The translations under genes were made by a program, and so were the position numbers. The notes beneath the pieces were generated by a model, which searched no databases, was not told the DNA's origin, and saw nothing but the letters and a program-made list of their open reading frames with translations. 39,076 nucleotides of DNA from Shewanella sp. MBTL60-112-B2 (lineage in GTDB: Bacteria > Pseudomonadota > Gammaproteobacteria > Enterobacterales > Shewanellaceae). The stretch covers positions 1-39,076 of the forward strand of contig NZ_BPFA01000043.1 of NCBI RefSeq assembly GCF_019655055.1, read 5' to 3'. Below, piece by piece: positions 7,978-15,547 of this stretch (within the stretch, counting starts at the first letter, position 1; every line of letters begins with the position of its first letter).

Positions 7978-7983
7978 CTCCGA

Positions 7984-9696
7984 TCAGCTAGAAAATCTCA
8001 ATTTATCGATGAGTCTTGCAAAAAGAGACTTTTCCTCTTCCTGATAACCAGCCAAATTCTCTAATCGAGATTGTACTAGGCCATAAAGGGACTCGTCAGG
8101 GAACTGGTTGTCCTCATCAGCGATGCCTGCTTGGGTTTGCATCAAAATCTCGACGGCTTCATCAATATGCTTGACCTGATATAGGGTGAACTGGCCAGCT
8201 CTAATAGCCTCTACAACATCTTGATGCAAATTTAACTGCTGCATGTTAGAAGCAGGAATAATGACTCCTTGCTGTCCCGTCAGGCCACGACGCTTACAGA
8301 GCTTAAAGAATCCCTCAATTTTTTCATTCACACCGCCAATTGCTTGTACATTACCGAATTGATCGATAGCACCTGTGGCTGCCAAACTCTGTTTAATTGG
8401 TTTTTCAGAAATAGCTGAAATCAAACAGCAATATTCAGCAAGTGAGGCACTATCGCCATCAATTTCTTGATAGGATTGCTCAAACACGATATTGGCATTG
8501 AGATGGAGTGGGGCATCTTTACCAAAAATCCGATAAAGACAAGCTGAAAGGATCATCATTCCTTTGGCGTGAATATTACCGCCTAATTCTGATTTACGTT
8601 CAATATCTGCAACTTCACCATCTCCATAGTGAACAGATGCTGTTATACGCGCCGGTTCTCCATAGCTAAACTCAGCATTTTCTATAACGGTTAAACCGTT
8701 TATCTGGCCAATAATTTCATCTTGAGTGGGCAAATTGATAAATAAGTCATCAAAGTTCTGTTCAGAGAGTCGTTCAGATGCATTGTGGCGCTGGTTAGTC
8801 ATGCTAATACTGTGTAATAGCGCTTGTGTCGAGATCTCAGTGCTCTGAGCATAGACTTTAGCTTGAGCTAACAAGTGTTCTAAATTTGTCGCCATGAGGC
8901 TTAAGCGTTGCTGATGGTCGGCGAGTTTGGCGCTATATTGCAGCAATAGCAGTAGTGCCGAGCTAGTTAAGCTTATATTGAGTTCATTCAATATACGAGC
9001 TAGCCATTGGCAGTATTCTGCGGTTGAATGTTCTGATAAATCCATCTCATTGATTAATTCCCCAAGTAATGGGAAGTGGCGTGAAAAACTAGGTTCACCT
9101 AGCCAACAGTGACCATACTGGTTACTCGAACCAATGAGAATGATTTTACAGTTCAGTGCCAAAGGCGGTAACTGCGAGTGAACCTGGTAACTTTGCTTGT
9201 CGAGGATCTCAAGTAGAAGATCCCAAAGGTTCTCTCTCTTCCATAAAGAATCGGCACATATAAACAGGTAATGACAATTTGCCAAAAGACCCGCTTCATA
9301 TGTCTTGGTTTCACTTTGATAACGACCGATTAGGTCTACTTTTCGTATTGAACCAGAAAGGTATTGATATTGTTGTGTTTTAGTCGCAAGTTGCGAGGTG
9401 ACGGCGGCAATATCCTGTTCAACCCAAGCTGTGGTCTTATCTTCATTAAGGATTAAGCTTAGCGCTGGAAATTGGCCTTGTTCCATAACCAATGCATCGA
9501 TAATACGTTTTCGGTTACAGCCGAAGTAATCAGCTAAATACATGTGCTGATTATTGGTTGCTGTTAGCAATCGAAATGCATTAAGACTGCGCTCTTGCCC
9601 GAGTAAATCTGCTTTAGCGCTAGGGATGAACGCCTGTTCAGCTGCAAGGTTGAAAATTGGAACAAGAGCCGAAGCAGGAATAACGTTTGAGTTCAT
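7984..9696 (-). CDS. lonH: Lon-family (S16) protease LonH/YcbZ
   Basis: 570 aa. The C-terminal Lon protease domain has the Ser-Lys dyad: S416 in DGDSAS and K459 in VNEKIEGF, 43 residues apart as in E. coli Lon (S679/K722). A GAIDQFGNVQAIGGV segment lies between them. The N-terminal half matches the divergent AAA-like region of the YcbZ group and shows no Walker A, so classical ATP-driven unfolding is doubtful. It sits just before fabA on the same strand, as ycbZ does in E. coli. Substrates are unknown. Confidence 0.9.
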   Translation of the reverse strand: MNSNVIPASALVPIFNLAAEQAFIPSAKADLLGQERSLNAFRLLTATNNQHMYLADYFGCNRKRIIDALVMEQGQFPALSLILNEDKTTAWVEQDIAAVTSQLATKTQQYQYLSGSIRKVDLIGRYQSETKTYEAGLLANCHYLFICADSLWKRENLWDLLLEILDKQSYQVHSQLPPLALNCKIILIGSSNQYGHCWLGEPSFSRHFPLLGELINEMDLSEHSTAEYCQWLARILNELNISLTSSALLLLLQYSAKLADHQQRLSLMATNLEHLLAQAKVYAQSTEISTQALLHSISMTNQRHNASERLSEQNFDDLFINLPTQDEIIGQINGLTVIENAEFSYGEPARITASVHYGDGEVADIERKSELGGNIHAKGMMILSACLYRIFGKDAPLHLNANIVFEQSYQEIDGDSASLAEYCCLISAISEKPIKQSLAATGAIDQFGNVQAIGGVNEKIEGFFKLCKRRGLTGQQGVIIPASNMQQLNLHQDVVEAIRAGQFTLYQVKHIDEAVEILMQTQAGIADEDNQFPDESLYGLVQSRLENLAGYQEEEKSLFARLIDKLRFSS

Positions 9697-9725
9697 AAAA
9701 GTGTATGTCTATTTTTAGTAGGCTG

Positions 9726-9734
9726 ATACTAGCA
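9726..9734 (-). promoter_or_regulatory. possible extended -10 for lonH
   Basis: On the minus strand TGCTAGTAT is an extended -10 about 30 bp before the lonH ATG. No convincing -35 is seen. Confidence 0.3.
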
Positions 9735-9894
9735 CATTTTTCGGTAGGCTTTGACAGATAACGTATCGGCTATGTATTTGGTTGTCTGAGCATGTATGTA
9801 GTTAGATTACTCGCCATTGTTGTTTAAAGCCTGTGCTTATCGCCCAATTGTTGAGCGCTAGAGCGTTTGTGGATGATATTTTATCTAAAATAGG

Positions 9895-9923
9895 TTTACA
9901 TCAATAATGGAAACGCATAATAT
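9895..9923 (+). promoter_or_regulatory. tRNA-Ser promoter
   Basis: TTTACA (9895-9900), a 17-nt spacer and TAATAT (9918-9923) lie 12 bp before the mature tRNA 5' end. Confidence 0.6.
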
Positions 9924-9934
9924 TTACCTCGTTC

Positions 9935-10025
9935 GGAGAGATGGCAGAGTGGTCGAATGCACCGGTCTTGAAAACCGGCATGGGTTTATAGCCCATCTAG
10001 GGTTCAAATCCCTATCTCTCCGCCA
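9935..10025 (+). tRNA. tRNA-Ser (TGA)
   Basis: 91 nt with encoded CCA. Acceptor GGAGAGA pairs with TCTCTCC and the discriminator is G. The anticodon stem-loop is CCGGTCTTGAAAACCGG with anticodon TGA. A long class II variable arm (ATGGGTTTATAGCCCAT) and T-arm GGTTCAAATCC are present. It is monocistronic, with its own promoter and terminator. Confidence 0.97.
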
Positions 10026-10032
10026 CATTTAG

Positions 10033-10060
10033 AAAAGGCAGCCATTAAGGCTGCCTTTTT
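10033..10060 (+). terminator. terminator after tRNA-Ser
   Basis: Stem AAAAGGCAGCC/GGCTGCCTTTT with loop ATTAA ends in a T-run, 8 bp after the CCA. Confidence 0.9.
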
Positions 10061-10240
10061 GCTTTTACCTCATTGTAAGTTACTGAAATTCTTCACCATA
10101 CTAAAAAGATTCTATGTTGATCCATAGGAAATTTTACTTTCTATATGCAGTTAGATGCGATAAATTAACCTTTATAACATTATCAATTTAACTCTGTTCA
10201 ATAGCAGGTCTTAAGTTGAACTGCGAAAGGTAAGGCGACT

Positions 10241-10885
10241 TTGATCTCAGTATATTTAGTTGATGACCATGAGTTAGTAAGAACCGGAATTAGACGGATC
10301 CTCGAAGATGAACGTGGCATTAAAGTCGTGGGCGAGGCTGGCGACGGTGAAACTGCTGTCCAATGGTGTCGCAAAAACGAAGCTGACGTGATTTTGATGG
10401 ACATGAATATGCCCGGTATTGGTGGTTTAGAGGCAACACGTAAGATCTTACGTTTTCAAGCCCATGCCAAGATTATTGTGCTAACCATTCATACAGAAGA
10501 CCCATTCCCGACAAAAGTGATGCAAGCTGGAGCTTCGGGTTATTTAACCAAAGGTGCAACCTCTCCAGAAGTGCTACAGGCGATTAGACAAGTGGCTCAC
10601 GGCCAAAGATATTTGTCACCAGAAATTGCGCAGCAGATGGCACTGAGTCAATTTAATCAATCTGAAGAGAATCCATTTAAATCGCTATCGGAAAGAGAGC
10701 TGCAGATCATGCTGATGATCACTAATGGTGAAAAAGTCAGTGAGATCTCTGAGCAGCTAAATCTAAGCCCTAAGACCGTCAATAGCTATCGTTATCGCTT
10801 GTTTGCTAAGTTAGGTATAGGTGGCGATGTAGAGCTGACTCGTTTAGCGATCCGCTATAAAATGTTAGATACTGGACAATTTTAA
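10241..10885 (+). CDS. uvrY: response regulator UvrY/GacA
   Basis: 214 aa. Response regulator of the BarA-UvrY (GacS-GacA) system, which controls Csr small RNAs and so carbon flow, motility and biofilm. The receiver domain has acidic residues D8/D9, the phosphoacceptor D54 in VILMDMNMPG, and K104 in YLTKGA. A LuxR-type helix-turn-helix follows (LSERELQIMLMI...NLSPKTVNSYRYR). The start is TTG at 10241, preceded by AAGGTAAGG. The first residues MISVYLVDDHELVR match E. coli UvrY. It is 19 bp ahead of uvrC, the conserved arrangement. Confidence 0.95.
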   Translation: MISVYLVDDHELVRTGIRRILEDERGIKVVGEAGDGETAVQWCRKNEADVILMDMNMPGIGGLEATRKILRFQAHAKIIVLTIHTEDPFPTKVMQAGASGYLTKGATSPEVLQAIRQVAHGQRYLSPEIAQQMALSQFNQSEENPFKSLSERELQIMLMITNGEKVSEISEQLNLSPKTVNSYRYRLFAKLGIGGDVELTRLAIRYKMLDTGQF

Positions 10886-10904
10886 TTAAATAGCCGCAAA
10901 GTTT

Positions 10905-12734
10905 ATGTCTGATGAGTTTAATGCCAATCAATTTTTAAAGACGGTAACATCATCACCCGGTGTCTATCGGATGTATGATGCCAAAGAATCCGTTATCTAT
11001 GTGGGTAAGGCTAAAGATTTAAAAAAGCGTCTTACCTCCTACTTTCGTAAAAACTTAGCTAATGTCAAAACTCAGGCATTGGTTTCCCATATTGCAAATA
11101 TCGATGTAACGGTAACACACAGTGAAACCGATGCACTAATCCTAGAAAATGATTACATCAAGCAGTACATGCCTAAATATAATGTACTGCTACGTGATGA
11201 TAAGTCTTACCCTTATATTCTTCTCAGTAACCACCAGCATCCTCGGTTGGCGTATCACCGCGGTCCTAAACGCGATAAAGGTCAGTATTTTGGACCTTAT
11301 CCAAACGGTGGGGCGGTGCGAGAAAGCCTGCATCTAATACAAAAAATCTTCCCAATTAGACAATGTGACGACCTTTACTATAAGTCACGTTCACGCCCTT
11401 GCTTACAGTATCAGATAGGAAGGTGTAACGCGCCTTGCGTTGGTTTAGTGTCTGAGGAGGACTATCAAGAGCAGGTAAGGCTGGTGTCATTGTTCTTAAA
11501 GGGGAAGGATCAGCAAGTGATGTCGGCGCTTGTTCAAAAGATGGAGCAAGCCGCTAGTGATATGCGTTACGAGCAAGCAGCCCTTTTCCGGGATCAAATT
11601 ACTGCGTTAAGGCGGGTCTCTGAACAGCAAGAAGTATCGAATGCATCAGGCGACATGGATGTTATTGGAGCTTATTATGCTTCTGGTGTTGCTTGTTTTC
11701 ACTTGTTGTTTATTCGAGAGGGCAAAATATTTGGAAGTCGAAGTTATTATCCCAAAGTCCCTGTAAATACTGAAGTGTCCGAAGTTTTACGTTCATTTAT
11801 GCTGCAGTTTTATCTCAATTCTGATAGCCAACGGTTAACGCCGAAAGAGATCTTAATCAGCGAAGCTTTTGAAGAACAAGCAGAGCTAGCTGATGCGATT
11901 CAGACCGCGCAACATAAGAAAGTAGAGATAAAGACTCAGGTTCGTGGTGAAAGAGCGAGCTTTTTACGCTTAGCCCTAACCAATGCGACCAATGCGGTTA
12001 ATACTCGCTTGTCCCATAAGAACACTATTGAACAGCGTTTCTTATTGTTAGAGGAAGCTATTGAGTCAACGAATAAAATCCAGAGGATGGAGTGTTTCGA
12101 TATTAGCCATACTATGGGTGAGAGCACCGTAGCATCTTGTGTAGTGTTTAATCGAGAAGGGCCAAGTAAAGCTGACTATCGTCGTTATAATATCCATGAT
12201 ATTACGCCAGGTGATGATTATGCAGCAATGAAGCAGGCGATAACGCGACGTTTTGATAAAATTAATGAGAAAGGTAAGATCCCCGACATTCTGTTTATCG
12301 ACGGCGGCATAGGTCAGTTACGAATCGCTCAAAAAGTGGTGGATGAAAAGTTCGTGGCGCTAGACAATCCACCTACTTTGATAGGCGTGGCTAAAGGTGA
12401 GGGACGTAAGCCAGGTTTAGAAACACTGATCTATGGTGAAAATGAAGAGTCATTCTCACTCCCTGCCGATTCAGGGGCCTTACATCTTATCCAACACATT
12501 CGTGATGAGTCTCATCGTTTTGCGATAACTGGCCATAGAGATAAACGGCAGAAAACTCGTAACACATCAACGTTGGAGTCGATAGCTGGAGTGGGACCTA
12601 AACGCCGTAAAGCATTACTGCAATATTTAGGCGGATTGCAAGAAGTTAAAGGCGCAAGTGTATCTGAATTGGCAAAAGTACCAGGTATTAGCCTAGAAAT
12701 GGCACAAACGATACATGATGCATTGCGAGGGTAA
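10905..12734 (+). CDS. uvrC: excinuclease ABC subunit C
   Basis: 609 aa. UvrC makes both incisions around UvrB-bound lesions in nucleotide excision repair. Domains in order: GIY-YIG nuclease (GVYRMYD, VIYVGKAKDLKKRL, residues about 15-95); a Cys cluster (C-x-YQIGRCNAPC, about 165-180); a UVR/UvrB-binding motif (about 203-238); an RNase H-like nuclease (MECFDISHTMGE...FIDGGIGQL); and a C-terminal helix-hairpin-helix (SIAGVGPKRRKALL). Full length. Co-transcribed with uvrY. Confidence 0.97.
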   Translation: MSDEFNANQFLKTVTSSPGVYRMYDAKESVIYVGKAKDLKKRLTSYFRKNLANVKTQALVSHIANIDVTVTHSETDALILENDYIKQYMPKYNVLLRDDKSYPYILLSNHQHPRLAYHRGPKRDKGQYFGPYPNGGAVRESLHLIQKIFPIRQCDDLYYKSRSRPCLQYQIGRCNAPCVGLVSEEDYQEQVRLVSLFLKGKDQQVMSALVQKMEQAASDMRYEQAALFRDQITALRRVSEQQEVSNASGDMDVIGAYYASGVACFHLLFIREGKIFGSRSYYPKVPVNTEVSEVLRSFMLQFYLNSDSQRLTPKEILISEAFEEQAELADAIQTAQHKKVEIKTQVRGERASFLRLALTNATNAVNTRLSHKNTIEQRFLLLEEAIESTNKIQRMECFDISHTMGESTVASCVVFNREGPSKADYRRYNIHDITPGDDYAAMKQAITRRFDKINEKGKIPDILFIDGGIGQLRIAQKVVDEKFVALDNPPTLIGVAKGEGRKPGLETLIYGENEESFSLPADSGALHLIQHIRDESHRFAITGHRDKRQKTRNTSTLESIAGVGPKRRKALLQYLGGLQEVKGASVSELAKVPGISLEMAQTIHDALRG

Positions 12735-12781
12735 CAAAATTAAGGCAAGATTGGCGCTGCTTTTGAATATTAGGTTCTAAA

Positions 12782-13330
12782 ATGCCGTTTAACATTCCTA
12801 TTGCGTTAACACTTTTCAGGTTAGCTCTGCTTCCTGTTTTTGTTGTACTTTTTTATATACCAGAACCCTGGTCTCCTTTTGCTGCTGCATTTGTCTTTTG
12901 GCTCGCAGCCGTTACTGACGCTCTAGATGGTTATGCTGCGCGAAAGTTAAAGCAATCGACACGTTTTGGTGCGTTTCTTGATCCCGTTGCCGATAAGATT
13001 ATGGTAACAACGGCATTAGTCTTGCTTATTTCTGAATACAGCAACATTTGGCTAACACTTCCAGCGCTCTTCATGATTGGTCGTGAAATCGTTATTTCGG
13101 CATTGCGAGAATGGATGGCTGAAATTGGTAAGCGTGGTGCAGTTGCAGTCTCTTGGATTGGTAAGTATAAAACGGCGGCACAGATGGTGGCCATCACAGG
13201 TTTGATTTGGCAGCCAAACGAGTTTTTAACTTATGCCGCTTTCGGATTATTCTATGTTGCAGCTGTACTAACATTTTGGTCAATGATGAGTTATATAATG
13301 GCCGCTTGGAATGATTTAACTGCAGAATAG
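12782..13330 (+). CDS. pgsA: phosphatidylglycerophosphate synthase
   Basis: 182 aa inner-membrane enzyme that joins CDP-diacylglycerol and glycerol-3-phosphate, the first committed step to phosphatidylglycerol and cardiolipin. The CDP-alcohol phosphotransferase motif D-x2-DG-x2-AR-x8-G-x3-D-x3-D is complete (D46, D49, G50, G63, D67, D71). About four to six hydrophobic segments are seen. It follows uvrC by 47 bp and precedes tRNA-Gly-Cys-Leu, the same order as in E. coli. Confidence 0.95.
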   Translation: MPFNIPIALTLFRLALLPVFVVLFYIPEPWSPFAAAFVFWLAAVTDALDGYAARKLKQSTRFGAFLDPVADKIMVTTALVLLISEYSNIWLTLPALFMIGREIVISALREWMAEIGKRGAVAVSWIGKYKTAAQMVAITGLIWQPNEFLTYAAFGLFYVAAVLTFWSMMSYIMAAWNDLTAE

Positions 13331-13392
13331 CTCGTAAAAACAACGATGAGATCAATAAGTGGTCAAACAACCATTTATCGATAAATATAGCG

Positions 13393-13420
13393 TTGACTCT
13401 TCGAGGTAAATCGGTAGAAT
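13393..13420 (+). promoter_or_regulatory. promoter of the tRNA-Gly-Cys-Leu operon
   Basis: TTGACT (13393-13398), a 16-nt spacer and TAGAAT (13415-13420), followed by a GC-containing discriminator. It starts transcription about 55 bp before the first tRNA. Confidence 0.75.
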
Positions 13421-13482
13421 GCCATTCCGTAGTCAAGGGGAAGCGAACTAAGCAACAGCTTGATTACAGATTAAATTGAAAT

Positions 13483-13558
13483 GCGACATTAGCTCAGTTG
13501 GTAGAGCGATACCTTGCCAAGGTATAGGTCATCGGTTCGAACCCGATATGTCGCTCCA
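13483..13558 (+). tRNA. tRNA-Gly (GCC)
   Basis: 76 nt with encoded CCA. Acceptor GCGACAT pairs with ATGTCGC and the discriminator is T. The anticodon loop is TTGCCAA with anticodon GCC. D-arm GCTCAGTTGGTAGAGC and T-arm GGTTCGAACCC are intact. First of three tRNAs after pgsA. Confidence 0.97.
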
Positions 13559-13571
13559 ATTTACATCATGT

Positions 13572-13645
13572 GGCGCGATGGCAGAATGGCTATGCTGCGG
13601 ATTGCAAATCCGTCGATCTCGGTTCGACTCCGGGTCGCGCCTCCA
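13572..13645 (+). tRNA. tRNA-Cys (GCA)
   Basis: 74 nt with encoded CCA. Acceptor GGCGCGA pairs with TCGCGCC and the discriminator is T. The anticodon stem-loop is GCGGATTGCAAATCCGT with anticodon GCA. It follows tRNA-Gly by 13 bp. Confidence 0.97.
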
Positions 13646-13748
13646 TAACTTGTTATAGTTATAAGAACATGAATTTGGTGAGTTTTAATCCGAACAGGAT
13701 AAAGCAGTATTGGTACCGACAATACATATCATCAGAATCAAAGAGTTT

Positions 13749-13834
13749 GCCCGTGTGGTGGAATCGGTAGACACAAGGGATTTAAAATCCCTCGCTGAAT
13801 AAGCGTGCCAGTTCAAGTCTGGCCACGGGTACCA
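13749..13834 (+). tRNA. tRNA-Leu (TAA)
   Basis: 86 nt with encoded CCA. It starts GCCCGTG and ends CACGGGT-A-CCA, with the G1-U72 pair also seen in E. coli leuZ. The anticodon stem-loop is AGGGATTTAAAATCCCT with anticodon TAA. The class II variable arm is CGCTGAATAAGCG and the T-arm is GCCAGTTCAAGTCTGGC. Last intact tRNA of the operon. Decayed copies follow. Confidence 0.97.
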
Positions 13835-13840
13835 TCATTA

Positions 13841-13872
13841 AGGCCTCTGCATTAAATTGCGGAGGCTTTTTT
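13841..13872 (+). terminator. terminator of the tRNA operon
   Basis: Stem GCCTCTGCA/TGCGGAGGC (one G-T pair) with loop TTAAAT and six T, starting 8 bp after tRNA-Leu. Copies of this same terminator follow the decayed tRNA-Leu units downstream. Confidence 0.9.
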
Positions 13873-13921
13873 GTATTCGGGAATTAGGGGGGATCACTCC
13901 CATAACTCGGCAGTTTACCTA

Positions 13922-13982
13922 TAATAAATCCCTCGGACACTTAATAAAGTAAGGCGTGCCAATTCAAGTCTGGCCACGTGTA
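13922..13982 (+). pseudogene. decayed tRNA-Leu remnant 1
   Basis: It keeps AATCCCTCGG (3' side of the anticodon arm), then GGCGTGCCAATTCAAGTCTG (T-arm with one change) and GCCACGTGTA in place of the acceptor 3' strand. The variable arm is longer than in the intact gene and shares AAAGTAAGGCG with remnant 3. The 5' half, CCA and terminator are lost. Confidence 0.75.
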
Positions 13983-14003
13983 GGGGGGGATCTAGCGTTT
14001 TAC

Positions 14004-14081
14004 TAGAAGCACATGGATCCCTGTTTATAAGAGACGCCTCGCCAAATAGATATGCCGGCTTAAGTCTGGCCACGGGTACCA
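14004..14081 (+). pseudogene. decayed tRNA-Leu remnant 2
   Basis: D-arm traces (TAGAAGCACATGGAT) precede an altered anticodon region containing TGTTTATAAGAGA. A mutated T-arm (GCCGGCTTAAGTCTGGC) and a perfect 3' end CACGGGTACCATCATTAA follow, identical to the intact gene and its 3' flank. A working-looking terminator follows at 14090. The acceptor 5' strand is absent. Confidence 0.8.
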
Positions 14082-14089
14082 TCATTAAA

Positions 14090-14116
14090 GCCTCTGCATA
14101 AGCAGGGGCTTTTTTT
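14090..14116 (+). terminator. orphan terminator after remnant 2
   Basis: Stem GCCTCTGC/GCAGGGGC with loop ATAA and seven T. It is a duplicate of the tRNA-operon terminator at 13841, retained after the tRNA copy in front of it decayed. Confidence 0.85.
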
Positions 14117-14143
14117 GTATCTGACGTTTATGATATCAACATA

Positions 14144-14221
14144 ATGGATTTCTTTTATAAAAGATGCCTCGCACTATTCACAAAGTAAGGCGTGCCAGTT
14201 CAAGTCTGGCTACGGGTACCA
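14144..14221 (+). pseudogene. decayed tRNA-Leu remnant 3
   Basis: The anticodon region is replaced by a sequence with a perfect palindrome (TCTTTTATAAAAGA at 14151-14164). An expanded variable arm follows, then an intact T-arm GCCAGTTCAAGTCTGGC and the 3' end ACGGGTACCATCATTAAGG with one change in the acceptor strand. The 5' half is missing. Its terminator is split by an insertion (14241-14480). Confidence 0.8.
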
Positions 14222-14240
14222 TCATTAAGGCCTCTGCATA

Positions 14241-14480
14241 TGCAGTAATACCAGTCACTTAAGGTGGTTACTCAGAGAAACCATATGACTTTGAAAGATA
14301 AGAATGGCCCACCGAGGACACGAAGAGCACGAAGAAAAGCCACTCTAAGCTTTTTGTTTTCTTCGTGTCCTCCGTGTAGCAAACTTAGTGAGCGCTTTGT
14401 GGTTTATAGCCTTTAATACTAAGAGCCTGTTTTGAATCAGCTTTGGGCTTGTAGTGGTCAACTAAAGCTGGCCGGCATTG
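14241..14480. mobile_element. MITE-like insertion of about 240 bp within a terminator
   Basis: The left flank ends GCCTCTGCATA (14240) and the right flank resumes CTGCATAAGC (14481). Removing the segment and one CTGCATA rebuilds a terminator almost identical to the one at 14090. CTGCATA at both edges could be a 7-bp target-site duplication. The insert has no ORF of note and contains an inverted repeat (14310-14376). Part of it may be a passenger repeat. Confidence 0.55.
14310..14376. repeat. inverted repeat with GAGGACACGAAG arms
   Basis: 14314-14325 and 14361-14372 are perfect 12-bp inverted arms, extending to 16 bp with one mismatch (14310-14325 against 14361-14376). From memory, sequences of this type (CACGGAGGACACGAAGAA) recur as short dispersed repeats in many gammaproteobacteria. 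Confidence 0.7.
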
Positions 14481-14481
14481 C

Positions 14482-14506
14482 TGCATAAGCTGGGGCTTTT
14501 TGTATT
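14482..14506 (+). other. right half of the split terminator
   Basis: TGCATAAGCTGGGGCTTTTTG matches the 3' half of the terminator at 14090-14116 and is separated from its left half (14227-14240) by the insertion. From here to 14804 (about 300 bp) I see no gene, only AT-rich sequence with scattered short repeats. Confidence 0.6.
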
Positions 14507-14804
14507 TGCGAGATCGAGAGCTTATGAAAACAAGAGATTTGTTTATTAGCCTCTAATTTGAATGGTGAATAATCTAGAAAGGGGGCTTTAAAGTTGCTTG
14601 GTCTATCAGGTGGTCACACTGAAAAAGGCTCGACGGACTCCGGGGCGAGCTTCAGCTCTTATCTTAATGGCATAGCTAAATGCGCTTGGCAAAGACTTTA
14701 GTTAGACAAAATTCAAAAAAGTGAGCAGTCCAAGTGACTAAGCGTATCTCTAGCTGTATATTATAAAGACAGTTATTGCTCAAGTTATTACAGTGGTATT
14801 CAAA

Positions 14805-15374
14805 ATGAAAGTTCTTGCTAAAGGTTTTACGCTAATCGAGCTTGTTGTGGTGATCATTGTATTAGGAATTCTAGCCGTGATTGCTGCGCCCAAATTTATT
14901 AATTTGAGCCAAGATGCCCATGACGCTACGATAAAAAACACCTTTGCTAGCTTTACTTCCGGAGTAAAGCTGTTCCACAGTTGCTGGCTTACCTCAGGTA
15001 AGACTGGTTATCAAGTGGATTTGGCTTGCTATGGCGATGGTACGCTGGACTCTTCTGTTACTGGTTATCCACTTGGTAAAGATACCTCACAGAGCGACAA
15101 TGGTACAAAGCTACTGGGTGAATATTGCAAAGAGGTATGGCAAGGTTTGCTTGATAACGATGATTACACACTGGTGAGTCATTCCGGAGATCCCTTTGTA
15201 AAGGGGAATGATATTGTCTATTGGTATCAAGGAGGCGATATCAGTTCACCTTCAGGTTACTGCTACTATAACTATATTGCAGATAACCCTGTAAGAGGCA
15301 GTGAAAACTGGCGGTTACAATATTACCCGGGGTCGGGTAAGACTGAAGTTGTTAGAAGCGTACTGGGCCAATAG
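14805..15374 (+). CDS. type IV pilin-like (MSHA-type) prepilin
   Basis: 189 aa. A class IVa prepilin signal: a short basic leader MKVLAKG with cleavage before F, then FTLIELVVVIIVLGILAVIA, with Glu at +5 of the mature protein. The C-terminal domain has four Cys (in SCW, LACYG, EYCKE and GYCYY), as in MSHA-like pilins. The ATG at 14805 gives a normal leader. An in-frame GTG at 14793 would add MVFK, and neither start has a clear ribosome-binding site. No other pilus genes are near, so it is an orphan pilin or pseudopilin that would need a PilD peptidase and assembly system elsewhere. Confidence 0.85.
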   Translation: MKVLAKGFTLIELVVVIIVLGILAVIAAPKFINLSQDAHDATIKNTFASFTSGVKLFHSCWLTSGKTGYQVDLACYGDGTLDSSVTGYPLGKDTSQSDNGTKLLGEYCKEVWQGLLDNDDYTLVSHSGDPFVKGNDIVYWYQGGDISSPSGYCYYNYIADNPVRGSENWRLQYYPGSGKTEVVRSVLGQ

Positions 15375-15401
15375 TTTCGTATAAATGCCTCTTTGTGTCA
15401 T

Positions 15402-15429
15402 AAGCTCCTCTTCAGCAGGAGCTTTTTTT
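15402..15429 (+). terminator. terminator after the pilin gene
   Basis: Stem AAGCTCCT/AGGAGCTT with loop CTTCAGC and a seven-T run, 27 bp past the stop. Confidence 0.9.
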
Positions 15430-15547
15430 GTCTCACTATCTTTAAATAATCGTAACTTACAATCTTAGCGATTTAATTACTTCCGCTGTCATATACAAAG
15501 CATAATTATTTGCCATACTTGAAATAGAGATATTGATAGGGGGTCAG

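Noticed and set aside
13476..13770. Overlapping ORFs of 60 and 66 codons across the tRNA genes
   Set aside because: They read through tRNA-Gly and tRNA-Cys. Translation of tRNA sequence is not credible.
14438..14470. CAGCTTT/AAAGCTG inverted repeat near the right end of the insertion
   Set aside because: Seven-base arms with a long loop in AT-rich DNA are expected by chance. There is no matching partner at the left end of the element.
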